The notes under the pieces were generated by a model. That model saw only the letters and a list, made by a program, of their open reading frames with translations, was not told the origin of the DNA and did not search any database. A stretch of DNA of 10,547 nt, taken from positions 1 to 10,547 of the forward strand of contig DKNC01000068.1 of assembly GCA_002470135.1 (NCBI GenBank), in the 5' to 3' direction. The translations under genes and the position numbers were made by a program. Position 1 is the stretch's first letter. Each line of letters starts with the position of its first letter. This DNA is from Actinobacteria bacterium UBA7398 (GTDB lineage Bacteria > Actinomycetota > Actinomycetes > Nanopelagicales > Nanopelagicaceae). Of this stretch, positions 1-6,253 are shown piece after piece.

Positions 1-81
1 CCATCTGTTTTGGTATCGGGGGTGTTTGCGACCCCGTGCGGAGACGGTCCACAGACCGAGGGAAGGTCTAAACCGTATGCC
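1..81. other. GC-rich non-coding stretch with competing hairpins
   Basis: No coding frame with family resemblance is visible here. The stretch is richer in G and C than the neighbouring genes. It can form a hairpin of GGGGT (19-23) with ACCCC (31-35), and a second of CGGTC (45-49) with GACCG (54-58). The second competes with a longer fold in which CGGT (45-48) pairs with ACCG (72-75) and AGACC (53-57) pairs with GGTCT (65-69) around loop 58-64. There is no T-run, so it is not a standard intrinsic terminator on either strand. It could be the end of a structured RNA, or the 3' region of the membrane-protein gene that stops at 82. I do not recognise it as RNase P RNA, tmRNA, SRP RNA or 6C RNA. 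Confidence 0.3.
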
Positions 82-747
82 CTACTGTGAGGTAAGTCGG
101 GAAACGACACCGAAACAAATGGCAATTGATTGCCCAATCAGGAGCGCGAAGAGCGCGGTCCCAACGCCTACAGTGCCGCCTAAAAGCCAGCCTCCGGTTA
201 AAACCAAGATTTCTAAGGATAGCCGCACGCGACCAATCCGAATTCCAGTTTTCTTATGTAGTGCGGTCATTAATCCATCGCGTGGACCGGGTCCCAGGCC
301 ACAGGTTATATAAATTCCACTGCCGATCCCAACGAGGCCAATTCCTAAAAGTGCAAAAACCAACCCAATGAAATAATTATTTTGGTGCGGGATAATTGCA
401 ATCCCAATCTGCAGGGCTGCAGCAATCACTAAAATGTTCATGATGGTGCCAAATCCAGGTTGTTCTCTTAATGGAATCCAAAGAAACAGAACAACACAAC
501 TGATTAAAGCCGTGACGCCGCCGATTGGAAACGAAAAATGTAATGACACCCCTTCGGCCAGTACAGTCCACGGTGAGTTACCGATTCCAGATTGCAATAA
601 AAACGCTTCACCCAATCCAAAAAGAAATAAACCTATTACTAAAACCAAAACTCGTAACGGCGAGATCGCCCACCGCGAAGGTGCGCTCCAGGGTGTTTTT
701 GGGATAGTCCGATGCGGCCTAAGGAACTCACCGAAAGTATTAGCCAT
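82..747 (-). CDS. YczE/YyaS/YitT-family integral membrane protein
   Basis: A 221-residue membrane protein of the YczE/YitT-like group, whose biochemical role is not established. After a basic, non-signal N-terminus of about 28 residues there are about six hydrophobic segments, roughly 30-51, 74-92, 99-119, 125-148, 177-192 and 195-214. Group hallmarks are GIGNSPWTVL near residues 54-63, after the first membrane segment, and CGLGPGPRDGLM near 149-160, followed by a basic stretch (HKKTGIRIGRVR) that probably faces the cytoplasm. The ATG at 745-747 sits 6 nt after a TAAGGT hexamer, fitting a leaderless start. The gene is divergent from uppP across only 51 bp. The family call is from motif recognition; substrate and function are unknown. 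Confidence 0.75.
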   Translation of the reverse strand: MANTFGEFLRPHRTIPKTPWSAPSRWAISPLRVLVLVIGLFLFGLGEAFLLQSGIGNSPWTVLAEGVSLHFSFPIGGVTALISCVVLFLWIPLREQPGFGTIMNILVIAAALQIGIAIIPHQNNYFIGLVFALLGIGLVGIGSGIYITCGLGPGPRDGLMTALHKKTGIRIGRVRLSLEILVLTGGWLLGGTVGVGTALFALLIGQSIAICFGVVSRLTSQ

Positions 748-753
748 TAGAGA

Positions 754-759
754 ACCTTA
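754..759 (-). promoter_or_regulatory. Probable -10 element of the YczE-like gene (leaderless)
   Basis: Read on the minus strand this is TAAGGT, followed by 6 nt (TCTCTA) and the ATG at 747. It fits the actinobacterial -10 consensus TANNNT at the distance expected when transcription starts at the A of the ATG. AAGG could also act as a weak ribosome binding site, so a short leader is not excluded. No convincing -35 is visible. Confidence 0.5.
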
Positions 760-786
760 CTATGAATTTTTCGGTGAGAAGTTGGG

Positions 787-792
787 TAACCT
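787..792 (+). promoter_or_regulatory. Probable -10 element of uppP (leaderless)
   Basis: TAACCT followed by 6 nt (CCCGCA) and the ATG at 799. The bases before the ATG contain no Shine-Dalgarno sequence, which supports a leaderless mRNA starting at the ATG. A -35 at the usual spacing (about 764-769) is not recognisable and would lie close to the -10 of the divergent gene. Confidence 0.55.
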
Positions 793-798
793 CCCGCA

Positions 799-1665
799 AT
801 GGAACTTTCTTATGCACAATCGATCTTAACTGGATTCATTCAAGGAATAACTGAATTATTTCCCATTTCTAGTTTAGGCCATGCGGTTTTGATTCCAGCG
901 TGGGTCGGTGGTGATTGGGCCAGCTTTATAACGGACCCGGCTTCACCATATTTAACTGTCACGATTGCGCTGCATGCAGCAAGCGCATTGGCGCTCTTCT
1001 TGGTTTTTCGAAAACGTTGGTTTAGTATGTTTGGTGCTTCTTTAAAAAGTGTTGGTAAACGTGGCTATTCAACGCCAAATAGTAAATTATTTTTGATGCT
1101 AGTAATTGCAACAATTCCCGTAGGTTTACTTGGTTATATTTTTGAAGGACCGTTACAGAACCTGTTCGGTGACCCACTCCCTAGCGCGATTTTCTTAACT
1201 CTCAACGGCTTAATTTTGATATTAGTTGAGCGGTTAACCCGAAACAATAAAGCGATAGTGGGATCGCAAAGTGCGCTTGAGAATATTTCTGATCACATAA
1301 CCCCGGTTTCGGCACTTGCAGTGGGTTTTGGCCAATGTTTGGCACTTTTTGCCGGAATAAGTCGGTTCGGAATCACGATTAGCGCCGGGCTAATTCGAAA
1401 AATGCATCATAGCGTGGCAGCTGAATTCGCGTTCTTGCTGGCGCTTCCTGTTATTGCGGGAGCAAGTTTGTTGAAACTACCAGAGCTATTCACGCCGGAA
1501 CTTCGTCATTTAGCGGGACCAGTTATCGCCGGTTCAATAGTTTCGTTTGGCGCTACCTATTTTTCAATTTCGTTTCTAGTTAAGTGGTTTCAAAGCAAAA
1601 CGCTCTATCCGTTTGCGATTTATTGCCTGGTTGTGGGAGCTATCTCGATTGTGAAGTTCATATAA
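799..1665 (+). CDS. uppP: Undecaprenyl-diphosphatase (UppP/BacA family), divergent form
   Basis: This membrane enzyme removes a phosphate from undecaprenyl diphosphate so the lipid carrier can be reused in peptidoglycan and other envelope polymer synthesis. The 288 residues carry both family signatures. Near the N-terminus is QGITELFPISSLGHAV (residues 15-30) with the expected Glu19, Ser25 and His28. The second signature appears as AGISRFGITISAGL (185-198) with Arg189. The usual form is PG-x-SRSG, so here Pro is replaced by Ala185 and the second Ser by Phe190. The helical segment 206-222 (AEFAFLLALPVIAGASL) also matches the family. The 'FPISSLGHAVLIPA' form places it in a sub-branch distinct from the standard FLPVSSTGHL proteins. 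It ends in a TAATG overlap with the DUF554 gene, so the two are probably co-translated. The start is supported by a -10 hexamer 6 nt upstream. Whether the altered second motif keeps full activity is unknown. Confidence 0.88.
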   Translation: MELSYAQSILTGFIQGITELFPISSLGHAVLIPAWVGGDWASFITDPASPYLTVTIALHAASALALFLVFRKRWFSMFGASLKSVGKRGYSTPNSKLFLMLVIATIPVGLLGYIFEGPLQNLFGDPLPSAIFLTLNGLILILVERLTRNNKAIVGSQSALENISDHITPVSALAVGFGQCLALFAGISRFGITISAGLIRKMHHSVAAEFAFLLALPVIAGASLLKLPELFTPELRHLAGPVIAGSIVSFGATYFSISFLVKWFQSKTLYPFAIYCLVVGAISIVKFI

Positions 1666-2399
1666 TGTTTCCAGGTTTTGGAACCCTAGTAAATATTCTT
1701 GCAATAGTGGTAGGTGCTATTTTAGGAATCCTGCTTGGCAAGAAATTTAAAGAAAGTACTCGAAATTTAGTAACTGATGTACTTGGTTTCATCACAATCA
1801 TTGCCGGCGCTAGCGCCATTTACGCAATCTGGGATCCGAATTTTAAGAGCGCAGTACCAGCCGGGTGGACTTTATTAACCGTTTTAACAACGCTATTGCT
1901 AGGTGCTATTTTAGGATCTGCGTTAAATATTGAATCAAAGTTAGAAAAATCAGGTGAGTTCTTAAAATCAAAATTTGACCCAAGTGGTGCGTCACCTTTT
2001 GTAGACGGGTTTGTAAGCGCATCGCTAATATTTGCGATCGGTCCGCTGGCAATTCTGGGGAGCATCTCGGATGGCATGGGTACCGGAATCGATCAATTAG
2101 TATTGAAAAGTTCCTTAGATTTTTTTGCCGCAATTGCATTTGCGGCCTCCCTTGGTTGGGGAGTAGCAGTTTCGGCTCTCGCTGTTGGAATCTACCAAGG
2201 GTTATGGACGGTGGTTGGTTTCGGGCTCGGCTCCATACTTATGGATTACCAAATAGCTGCCATGACCGCTGTTGGCGGAGTGATGCTGCTTGGGATTGCC
2301 CTTCGTTTATTAAAAATTAGAGATATCGCGGTGGCGAATTTGCTACCAGCTTTAGCAATAGCTCCAGTGATGGCGCTATTGGTCCATCAATTTCTTTAA
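1665..2399 (+). CDS. DUF554 family membrane protein (YdfK/YqgA-like)
   Basis: A 244-residue polytopic membrane protein of the DUF554 family, which has been suggested to be a transporter but has no established substrate. The N-terminus MFPGFGTLVNILAIVVGAIL is the standard start of the family, which is why I chose the ATG at 1665 over an open frame reaching back to 1584 inside uppP. The central signature is present as FVDGFVSASLIFAIGPLAIL followed by GSISDGMG and a Lys-Ser-Ser-Leu-Asp motif, with a later YQGLW. About seven hydrophobic segments are visible, and a short soluble loop (EKSGEFLKSKFDPSG) lies between the second and third blocks. The ATG shares its A with the uppP stop (TAATG), so expression probably depends on ribosomes finishing uppP. 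Its 3' end is 11 bp from the convergent alcohol dehydrogenase gene. Confidence 0.85.
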   Translation: MFPGFGTLVNILAIVVGAILGILLGKKFKESTRNLVTDVLGFITIIAGASAIYAIWDPNFKSAVPAGWTLLTVLTTLLLGAILGSALNIESKLEKSGEFLKSKFDPSGASPFVDGFVSASLIFAIGPLAILGSISDGMGTGIDQLVLKSSLDFFAAIAFAASLGWGVAVSALAVGIYQGLWTVVGFGLGSILMDYQIAAMTAVGGVMLLGIALRLLKIRDIAVANLLPALAIAPVMALLVHQFL

Positions 2400-2410
2400 A
2401 GCAAAGTTCC

Positions 2411-3454
2411 TTAAAATTTTCTGGCATCAACCACGAAACGATAACGGACATCGCTTGCAACTGTTCTAGTAAATGCTTCATTTATATATGCAGGTTCGAC
2501 AATTTCAACATCGCTAAGGATGTTTTTCTCACCACAGAAATCAATCATCTCTTGTAAATCTTTCATTCCACCAATCATCGAACCGGCCATGCTTCTTCTA
2601 GCACCGAGGAGAATTCCAGCATTTACTGAGAATGGTTTCCCAGGCAATCCAATGATTACTACTGTGCCATTTAATTTAAGAGTGTTGAGATAAATATTGA
2701 TATCGTGTTCCGCCGAAACCGTGTTGAAGATTAGATCGAACGTGCTTTTAAAGCTTATTAGGGCCTCGCTATCAGTTGAGAGCAGAAAATTATCCGCGCC
2801 CATCCGATATGCATCTTTTTCTTTTGCGGCTGAATGTGAGAGCACGGTCACGTGCGCACCTAACGCTTTCGCGAATTTCAAACCCATATGACCTAAACCG
2901 CCCAATCCCATTATCGCTACCTGGGATTTGGAATTTACATTCCAATACTTCATGGGGGAGTAGAGCGTTATTCCCGCACATAAGAGCGGAGCTACCCCAG
3001 ATAACTCCAAATTTTTCGGAATTAAAACTGCATAATCCTCGTGAACTACGAAATTATTTGCATAACCTCCATAAGTAGGAGTGATACCGTCGCGTTCAAG
3101 ATCGTTATAAGTTGCAGTCATATTCTTTTCGCAATAATTCTCATCGCCCGAATTACAGCTGGCGCATTTGCGGCATGAATCCACAAAAACCCCAACCCCA
3201 ATTGGATCACCAATTTTAAATTTTCTAACAGAGCTACCAACCTCCGAAACGATTCCCGCAATTTCATGCCCGGGAACCATTGGGAATATTGCCTTGCCCC
3301 ATTCTTCGCGCGCTTGGTGAATATCAGAATGACAAATACCCGAATAATGAATATCTATTTTTACATCACGGTCGCCTAATGATCGCCGATCAAATGTCCA
3401 AGGTGCTAGGGGAGCTTTAGCACTTAACGCGGCATAGCCACGGGAGGTAATCAT
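2411..3454 (-). CDS. Zinc-dependent NAD(P) alcohol dehydrogenase (cinnamyl-alcohol/YahK type)
   Basis: A 347-residue medium-chain dehydrogenase/reductase that would interconvert an alcohol and an aldehyde using NAD(P)H in the cytoplasm. Catalytic zinc ligands are Cys41 in SGICHSD, His63-Glu64 in PGHE and Cys159 in PLLCAG. The structural zinc site is the four-Cys loop Cys94, Cys97, Cys100 and Cys108. The nucleotide fold has GLGGLGHMG at about 183-191, followed by VTVLSHSAAKE, where a Ser in place of an acidic residue favours NADP(H). Order and length match the CAD-like subfamily (YahK, Adh-A). The ATG overlaps the tdk stop in ATGA, with no independent ribosome binding site, so translation is probably coupled to tdk. 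The physiological substrate cannot be read from sequence, and the link to thymidine salvage is not obvious. Confidence 0.88.
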   Translation of the reverse strand: MITSRGYAALSAKAPLAPWTFDRRSLGDRDVKIDIHYSGICHSDIHQAREEWGKAIFPMVPGHEIAGIVSEVGSSVRKFKIGDPIGVGVFVDSCRKCASCNSGDENYCEKNMTATYNDLERDGITPTYGGYANNFVVHEDYAVLIPKNLELSGVAPLLCAGITLYSPMKYWNVNSKSQVAIMGLGGLGHMGLKFAKALGAHVTVLSHSAAKEKDAYRMGADNFLLSTDSEALISFKSTFDLIFNTVSAEHDINIYLNTLKLNGTVVIIGLPGKPFSVNAGILLGARRSMAGSMIGGMKDLQEMIDFCGEKNILSDVEIVEPAYINEAFTRTVASDVRYRFVVDARKF

Positions 3455-4095
3455 GAATTGAAAGGCAATGGTTCTGGCGATGTATGCGCAGCTTTAGAAA
3501 CTTTGGCAGTGACTTTTCGCATGTGGTGGCGGCGACATAGCACTTCGTAAGCAATTTCGTTGCTATCAGTTACATCGCCGACCACAACTTGTGCTCCTTC
3601 GGTAACCATGGTGCCGCCAACGGTACGAGCATTATGGGTAGCGCGTTCACCGCACCAGCAAAGCGCTTCAACTTGCAAAGTGTTAACTCGATCAGCGAGT
3701 TCCACTAGCCGTGCGGAGCCTGGGAATAATTTAGTTCTAAAATCGGTCAATATGCCAAAAGCGAAAACATCGATTCCCAATCCATCAGCAATTTTAGCGA
3801 GTTGTTCAATTTGTTCCGGTTGATAAAATTGCGCTTCGTCACAAATTACGTAATCAATGCGGGTGCCTTGTGATAACGCCTCCACTACAAACCTATGTAA
3901 ATCTAATTCACTCGAAACTTCAATTGCTTCAGATTTCAATCCAAGCCTCGAAGAAATGGTGCCTTTCCCTGCCCGATCTTGCGAGGTAAATATCAAGCCG
4001 GTGCGCCCTCTGCTTTGATGATTGTGCGCAGTCTGTAGGGCCAAAGTGGATTTACCGCTATCCATGGTGCCGCAGTAATAGATTAATTCCGCCAT
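3451..4095 (-). CDS. tdk: Thymidine kinase (type II)
   Basis: This enzyme phosphorylates thymidine to dTMP with ATP in the pyrimidine salvage pathway. The 214 residues show the full family set: P-loop GTMDSGKST at 9-17, the DEAQF motif at 86-90 with catalytic Glu87, FGILTDFRTKLFPGS at 113-127, and a zinc site built from CWC (Cys146, Cys148) and CRRHH (Cys187, His190/His191). The segment EGAQVVVGD near 166-174 resembles the thymidine-binding loop. Length is slightly above the usual 190-200 because of a polar C-terminal tail. It lies 41 bp downstream of apt and overlaps the alcohol dehydrogenase by 4 nt. A GAGAAGATGAGAATA stretch just before the ATG gives a plausible ribosome binding site, consistent with an internal operon position. 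Confidence 0.95.
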   Translation of the reverse strand: MAELIYYCGTMDSGKSTLALQTAHNHQSRGRTGLIFTSQDRAGKGTISSRLGLKSEAIEVSSELDLHRFVVEALSQGTRIDYVICDEAQFYQPEQIEQLAKIADGLGIDVFAFGILTDFRTKLFPGSARLVELADRVNTLQVEALCWCGERATHNARTVGGTMVTEGAQVVVGDVTDSNEIAYEVLCRRHHMRKVTAKVSKAAHTSPEPLPFNS

Positions 4096-4136
4096 ATTCT
4101 CATCTTCTCATTAAAGCGAAGAATCCGCATATTTCG

Positions 4137-4667
4137 TCATCGAAAGAGAATTTCTAGGAACGATGAAAACCCAGCCGCTCTAATCCGATCTGAACCCGCT
4201 AAACCTTCGATTGCGAATAGGAATGCAAAACCAACCACTTGGGATTCTAAATCAAGAATCAATTGACCAGCTGCGATCGCGGTCCCACCGGTAGCTAAGA
4301 CATCGTCAACTATTAGCACTTTTGAATTTTTGACGATTAGATCATTATGAATCTCAAGGGCATCACTGCCGTATTCGAGTTGATATTCGCGGCGGATCGT
4401 TTTGCGCGGAAGCTTGCCAGGTTTACGAATAGGAACAAAACCTTTTTTTAATTGATTAGCTAACGCAGCTCCGATAATAAAACCACGCGCTTCCACGCCA
4501 GCGACAATATCAATCTCTAATTCTTGCAAATTTTTTGCGACCGTTGCAATTACATAATTAAAGGTTGCAGCATCGGCTAATAGTGGTGTTATATCTTTAA
4601 AAGTAATGCCTGGTTTTGGATAATCAACCACATCTAAAATTCTGCTCTTTGCTATCGCTAAGTTCAC
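4137..4667 (-). CDS. apt: Adenine phosphoribosyltransferase
   Basis: Makes AMP from adenine and phosphoribosyl pyrophosphate (purine salvage, cytoplasm). The 176 residues contain the family N-terminal motif YPKPGITFKDITPLL (16-30), the EARGFIIGAALA loop (about 59-70), RKPGKLPR (81-88), and the PRPP-binding motif VLIVDDVLATGGTA near 117-130. The start is GTG at 4665-4667. Upstream in frame the nearest stop is four codons away with no ATG, GTG or TTG between, so the GTG is effectively the only choice. No Shine-Dalgarno sequence is visible, but TAAATT lies 6 nt before the GTG, suggesting a leaderless mRNA. It is probably the first gene of an apt-tdk-alcohol dehydrogenase operon. In many actinobacteria apt sits beside relA/secF instead, so this location is rearranged relative to that pattern. 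Confidence 0.95.
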   Translation of the reverse strand: MNLAIAKSRILDVVDYPKPGITFKDITPLLADAATFNYVIATVAKNLQELEIDIVAGVEARGFIIGAALANQLKKGFVPIRKPGKLPRKTIRREYQLEYGSDALEIHNDLIVKNSKVLIVDDVLATGGTAIAAGQLILDLESQVVGFAFLFAIEGLAGSDRIRAAGFSSFLEILFR

Positions 4668-4673
4668 TGGCTG

Positions 4674-4679
4674 AATTTA
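4674..4679 (-). promoter_or_regulatory. Probable -10 element of apt (leaderless GTG start)
   Basis: Minus-strand TAAATT, then 6 nt (CAGCCA), then the GTG start at 4667. This fits TANNNT at leaderless spacing and would drive the apt-tdk-dehydrogenase unit. No clear -35 is visible; that position falls next to the 11-bp repeats at 4697-4729. Confidence 0.55.
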
Positions 4680-4696
4680 GCGTTAATCAACCTAGA

Positions 4697-4729
4697 TGCG
4701 AATCAATCTCGACGCAATCTCGAAGCAAT
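4697..4729. repeat. Three near-tandem 11-bp units between apt and tRNA-Leu
   Basis: On the plus strand the units are TGCGAATCAAT (4697-4707), CTCGACGCAAT (4708-4718) and CTCGAAGCAAT (4719-4729). Units two and three differ at one base; the first matches the second at 7 of 11. The 11-bp period is close to one helical turn. The array sits upstream of the apt promoter and just downstream of the tRNA gene, so it could be a binding array for apt control or simple slippage. Confidence 0.5.
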
Positions 4730-4735
4730 CCACCG

Positions 4736-4819
4736 TGCCCTGGAGGGGACTTGAACCCCTAAGCCCTTTCGAGCACTAACACCTCAAGCTAGCGCGTCTG
4801 CCAATTCCGCCACCTGGGC
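4736..4819 (-). tRNA. tRNA-Leu (anticodon GAG)
   Basis: On the minus strand the gene begins GCCCAGGTGGCGGAATTGG and ends with discriminator A at 4736; CCA is not encoded. The anticodon stem CTAGC/GTTAG (one G-T pair) encloses loop TTGAGGT, giving anticodon GAG at 4783-4785, which reads CUC and CUU. A long variable arm with stem GCTC/GGGC and a GAAA loop makes it a type II tRNA, as expected for Leu. The T arm is AGGGG-TTCAAGT-CCCCT. In the acceptor stem six of seven pairs match, but position 5 (A, at 4815) faces position 68 (A, at 4741). The related bacterial tRNA-Leu form has A-U there. The rest of the cloverleaf is intact, so the gene is probably functional. Confidence 0.93.
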
Positions 4820-4824
4820 CGGTG

Positions 4825-4840
4825 TAACCCCTGCGGGTTA
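4825..4840. promoter_or_regulatory. Perfect inverted repeat between tRNA-Leu and the M20 gene
   Basis: TAACCC (4825-4830), CTGC, GGGTTA (4835-4840): a perfect 6-bp inverted repeat with a 4-nt centre in the divergent region, 5 bp upstream of the tRNA 5' end. There is no T-run on either side, so a terminator is unlikely. It may be an operator, part of the tRNA precursor 5' leader, or chance. Confidence 0.35.
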
Positions 4841-4892
4841 GCGAGCAAACGATAGCAAGTAATACCAGTGTTAGGAAAACGTAACTAGAAGC

Positions 4893-4921
4893 TTGGATAT
4901 TTGTCGAGGACGAGCCAAGAT
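4893..4921 (+). promoter_or_regulatory. Candidate promoter of the M20 peptidase gene
   Basis: TTGGAT (4893-4898), 17-bp spacer, CAAGAT (4916-4921), then 6 nt to the ATG at 4928. The spacing is ideal for a sigma-70-type promoter. The -10 lacks the first T of TANNNT. It would give a leaderless mRNA like the other first genes in the window. Confidence 0.4.
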
Positions 4922-4927
4922 GTACTC

Positions 4928-6253
4928 ATGAATATCACGTTAACGCCAGAGCAAGTATCAGAACTTGAAGCAGATGTAATCCGATTATGCCAAGAACTTA
5001 TTCGAATCCCTAGTGTTAACTTTGGTGACGGTAAAGGTGATGAGCGTGCTATCGCAGAGTTCGTAGTTGCGGAATTAAAAGATGTTGGGATTGATTGTGA
5101 AGTAATTGAAACCGCGCCAAACCGAGTTAATGTTGTTACGCGGTTGAAAGGAAGTGATTCCACGCGTCCTGGTTTAGTTTTACATGGACACCTCGATGTC
5201 GTCCCCGCTAATGCTGCGGATTGGGAAGTGGATCCGTTTAGTGGGTTGATAAAGGATGGTTGCATTTGGGGTCGTGGCGCTATCGATATGAAAGATATGG
5301 ATGCCATGATTTTAGCAATTGTGCGGTTATGGGCCCGAATCGGTTACAAACCTCCGCGCGATATCGTTTTAGCATTCTTCGCAGATGAAGAGGCTGGCAG
5401 TATTTATGGTTCCAGATGGATCGCGAAAAAACGTCCCGAATTGTTTGCAGGTTGCACTGAAGCCATTTCAGAAGTTGGTGGTTTCTCATACACGCTAGAT
5501 ACCGGTAAACGAATCTACGCGGTGCAAAGCGCAGAAAAAGGTATCAATTGGATGAAGTTAACCGCAACTGGTAACGCTGGCCATGGTTCTATGATTAATG
5601 AAAAAAATGCCGTAACCGCGTTAACTGAAGCAGTAACAAAAATTGGTAGACACAAATGGCCAATTCGGCCAACAAAAACAGTGAAAATACTCTTTAAAAA
5701 AGTAGCTGAGTTGACTAACGTGGAATACGACGAAAATAATCTAGGAAAGTTACTACCAAAATTCGGTTCAATGGGAAGCATGATTGGTGCAACGCTGCAA
5801 AATATTGCAAACCCAACAATGTTAGAAGCTGGCTATAAAGCTAATGTAATTCCGCAGAGTGCATCAGCGATTATTGATGGTCGCTTCCTGCCTGGGTATG
5901 AAAGCGAATTAGCTGAAACAATAAAAGAATTAGTTGGACCTGATATAAAAGTTGAAGTTTTGACGCGCGATATTGCGCTAGAAGTGGATTTCTCAGGTCC
6001 ACTTGTTGATGCGATGTGTGCTGCGTTAAAAATCGAAGATCCGGAGGGGATCCCGGTACCTTATTTGATGAGCGGTGGCACCGACAATAAAGCGCTCTCT
6101 GATTTGGGAATCGTTGGTTTTGGTTTCAGTCCGATTAGATTCCCAGCTGACCTGGAATTTATGCCGCTTTTCCATGGAATTAATGAACGCGTGCCAGTAG
6201 ATGGTTTAAAATTCGGTGTGCGTACTCTGCATCATTTTTTAATCAATTGTTAA
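4928..6253 (+). CDS. M20 family metallopeptidase/deacylase (dinuclear zinc)
   Basis: A 441-residue cytoplasmic hydrolase of the M20/ArgE/DapE/carboxypeptidase G2 group, acting on peptide or N-acyl amino acid bonds with two metal ions. Visible active-site elements are HGHLDVVP with His88 and Asp90, the bridging Asp120 in WGRGAIDMKD, the Glu154-Glu155 pair in FFADEEAGS (general base plus metal ligand), and a C-terminal His in PLFHGINERVP. TGNAGHGSM (about 214-222) marks the lid/dimerisation domain inserted in the middle. The ATG at 4928 matches the usual family N-terminus; a TTG at 4901 would add nine unlikely residues. An unusually polar segment (KKVAELTNVEYDENNLGK) lies in the lid domain. The stop codon is interlocked with that of the convergent aldo/keto reductase on the bases TTAA. 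The substrate is not predictable. Confidence 0.9.
   Translation: MNITLTPEQVSELEADVIRLCQELIRIPSVNFGDGKGDERAIAEFVVAELKDVGIDCEVIETAPNRVNVVTRLKGSDSTRPGLVLHGHLDVVPANAADWEVDPFSGLIKDGCIWGRGAIDMKDMDAMILAIVRLWARIGYKPPRDIVLAFFADEEAGSIYGSRWIAKKRPELFAGCTEAISEVGGFSYTLDTGKRIYAVQSAEKGINWMKLTATGNAGHGSMINEKNAVTALTEAVTKIGRHKWPIRPTKTVKILFKKVAELTNVEYDENNLGKLLPKFGSMGSMIGATLQNIANPTMLEAGYKANVIPQSASAIIDGRFLPGYESELAETIKELVGPDIKVEVLTRDIALEVDFSGPLVDAMCAALKIEDPEGIPVPYLMSGGTDNKALSDLGIVGFGFSPIRFPADLEFMPLFHGINERVPVDGLKFGVRTLHHFLINC

Noticed and set aside
434..829. 131-residue open frame on the plus strand
   Set aside because: It lies antisense to the YczE-like gene and runs into the uppP start. No recognisable family or membrane pattern, and composition typical of a shadow frame.
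1584..1664. 27-codon upstream extension of the DUF554 gene
   Set aside because: It lies wholly within uppP, and the DUF554 family begins at the MFPGFGTLVN sequence encoded from 1665.
1711..1916. 17-bp exact direct repeat (1711-1727 and 1900-1916) inside the DUF554 gene
   Set aside because: Both copies encode the same membrane-helix peptide (GAILG), so the repeat is explained by protein sequence and probably not a DNA element.
4901..4927. TTG start at 4901 for the M20 peptidase
   Set aside because: The nine added residues do not resemble the family N-terminus, and the ATG at 4928 fits the promoter spacing; GAGGA at 4906-4910 is too far from 4928 to be its ribosome binding site.
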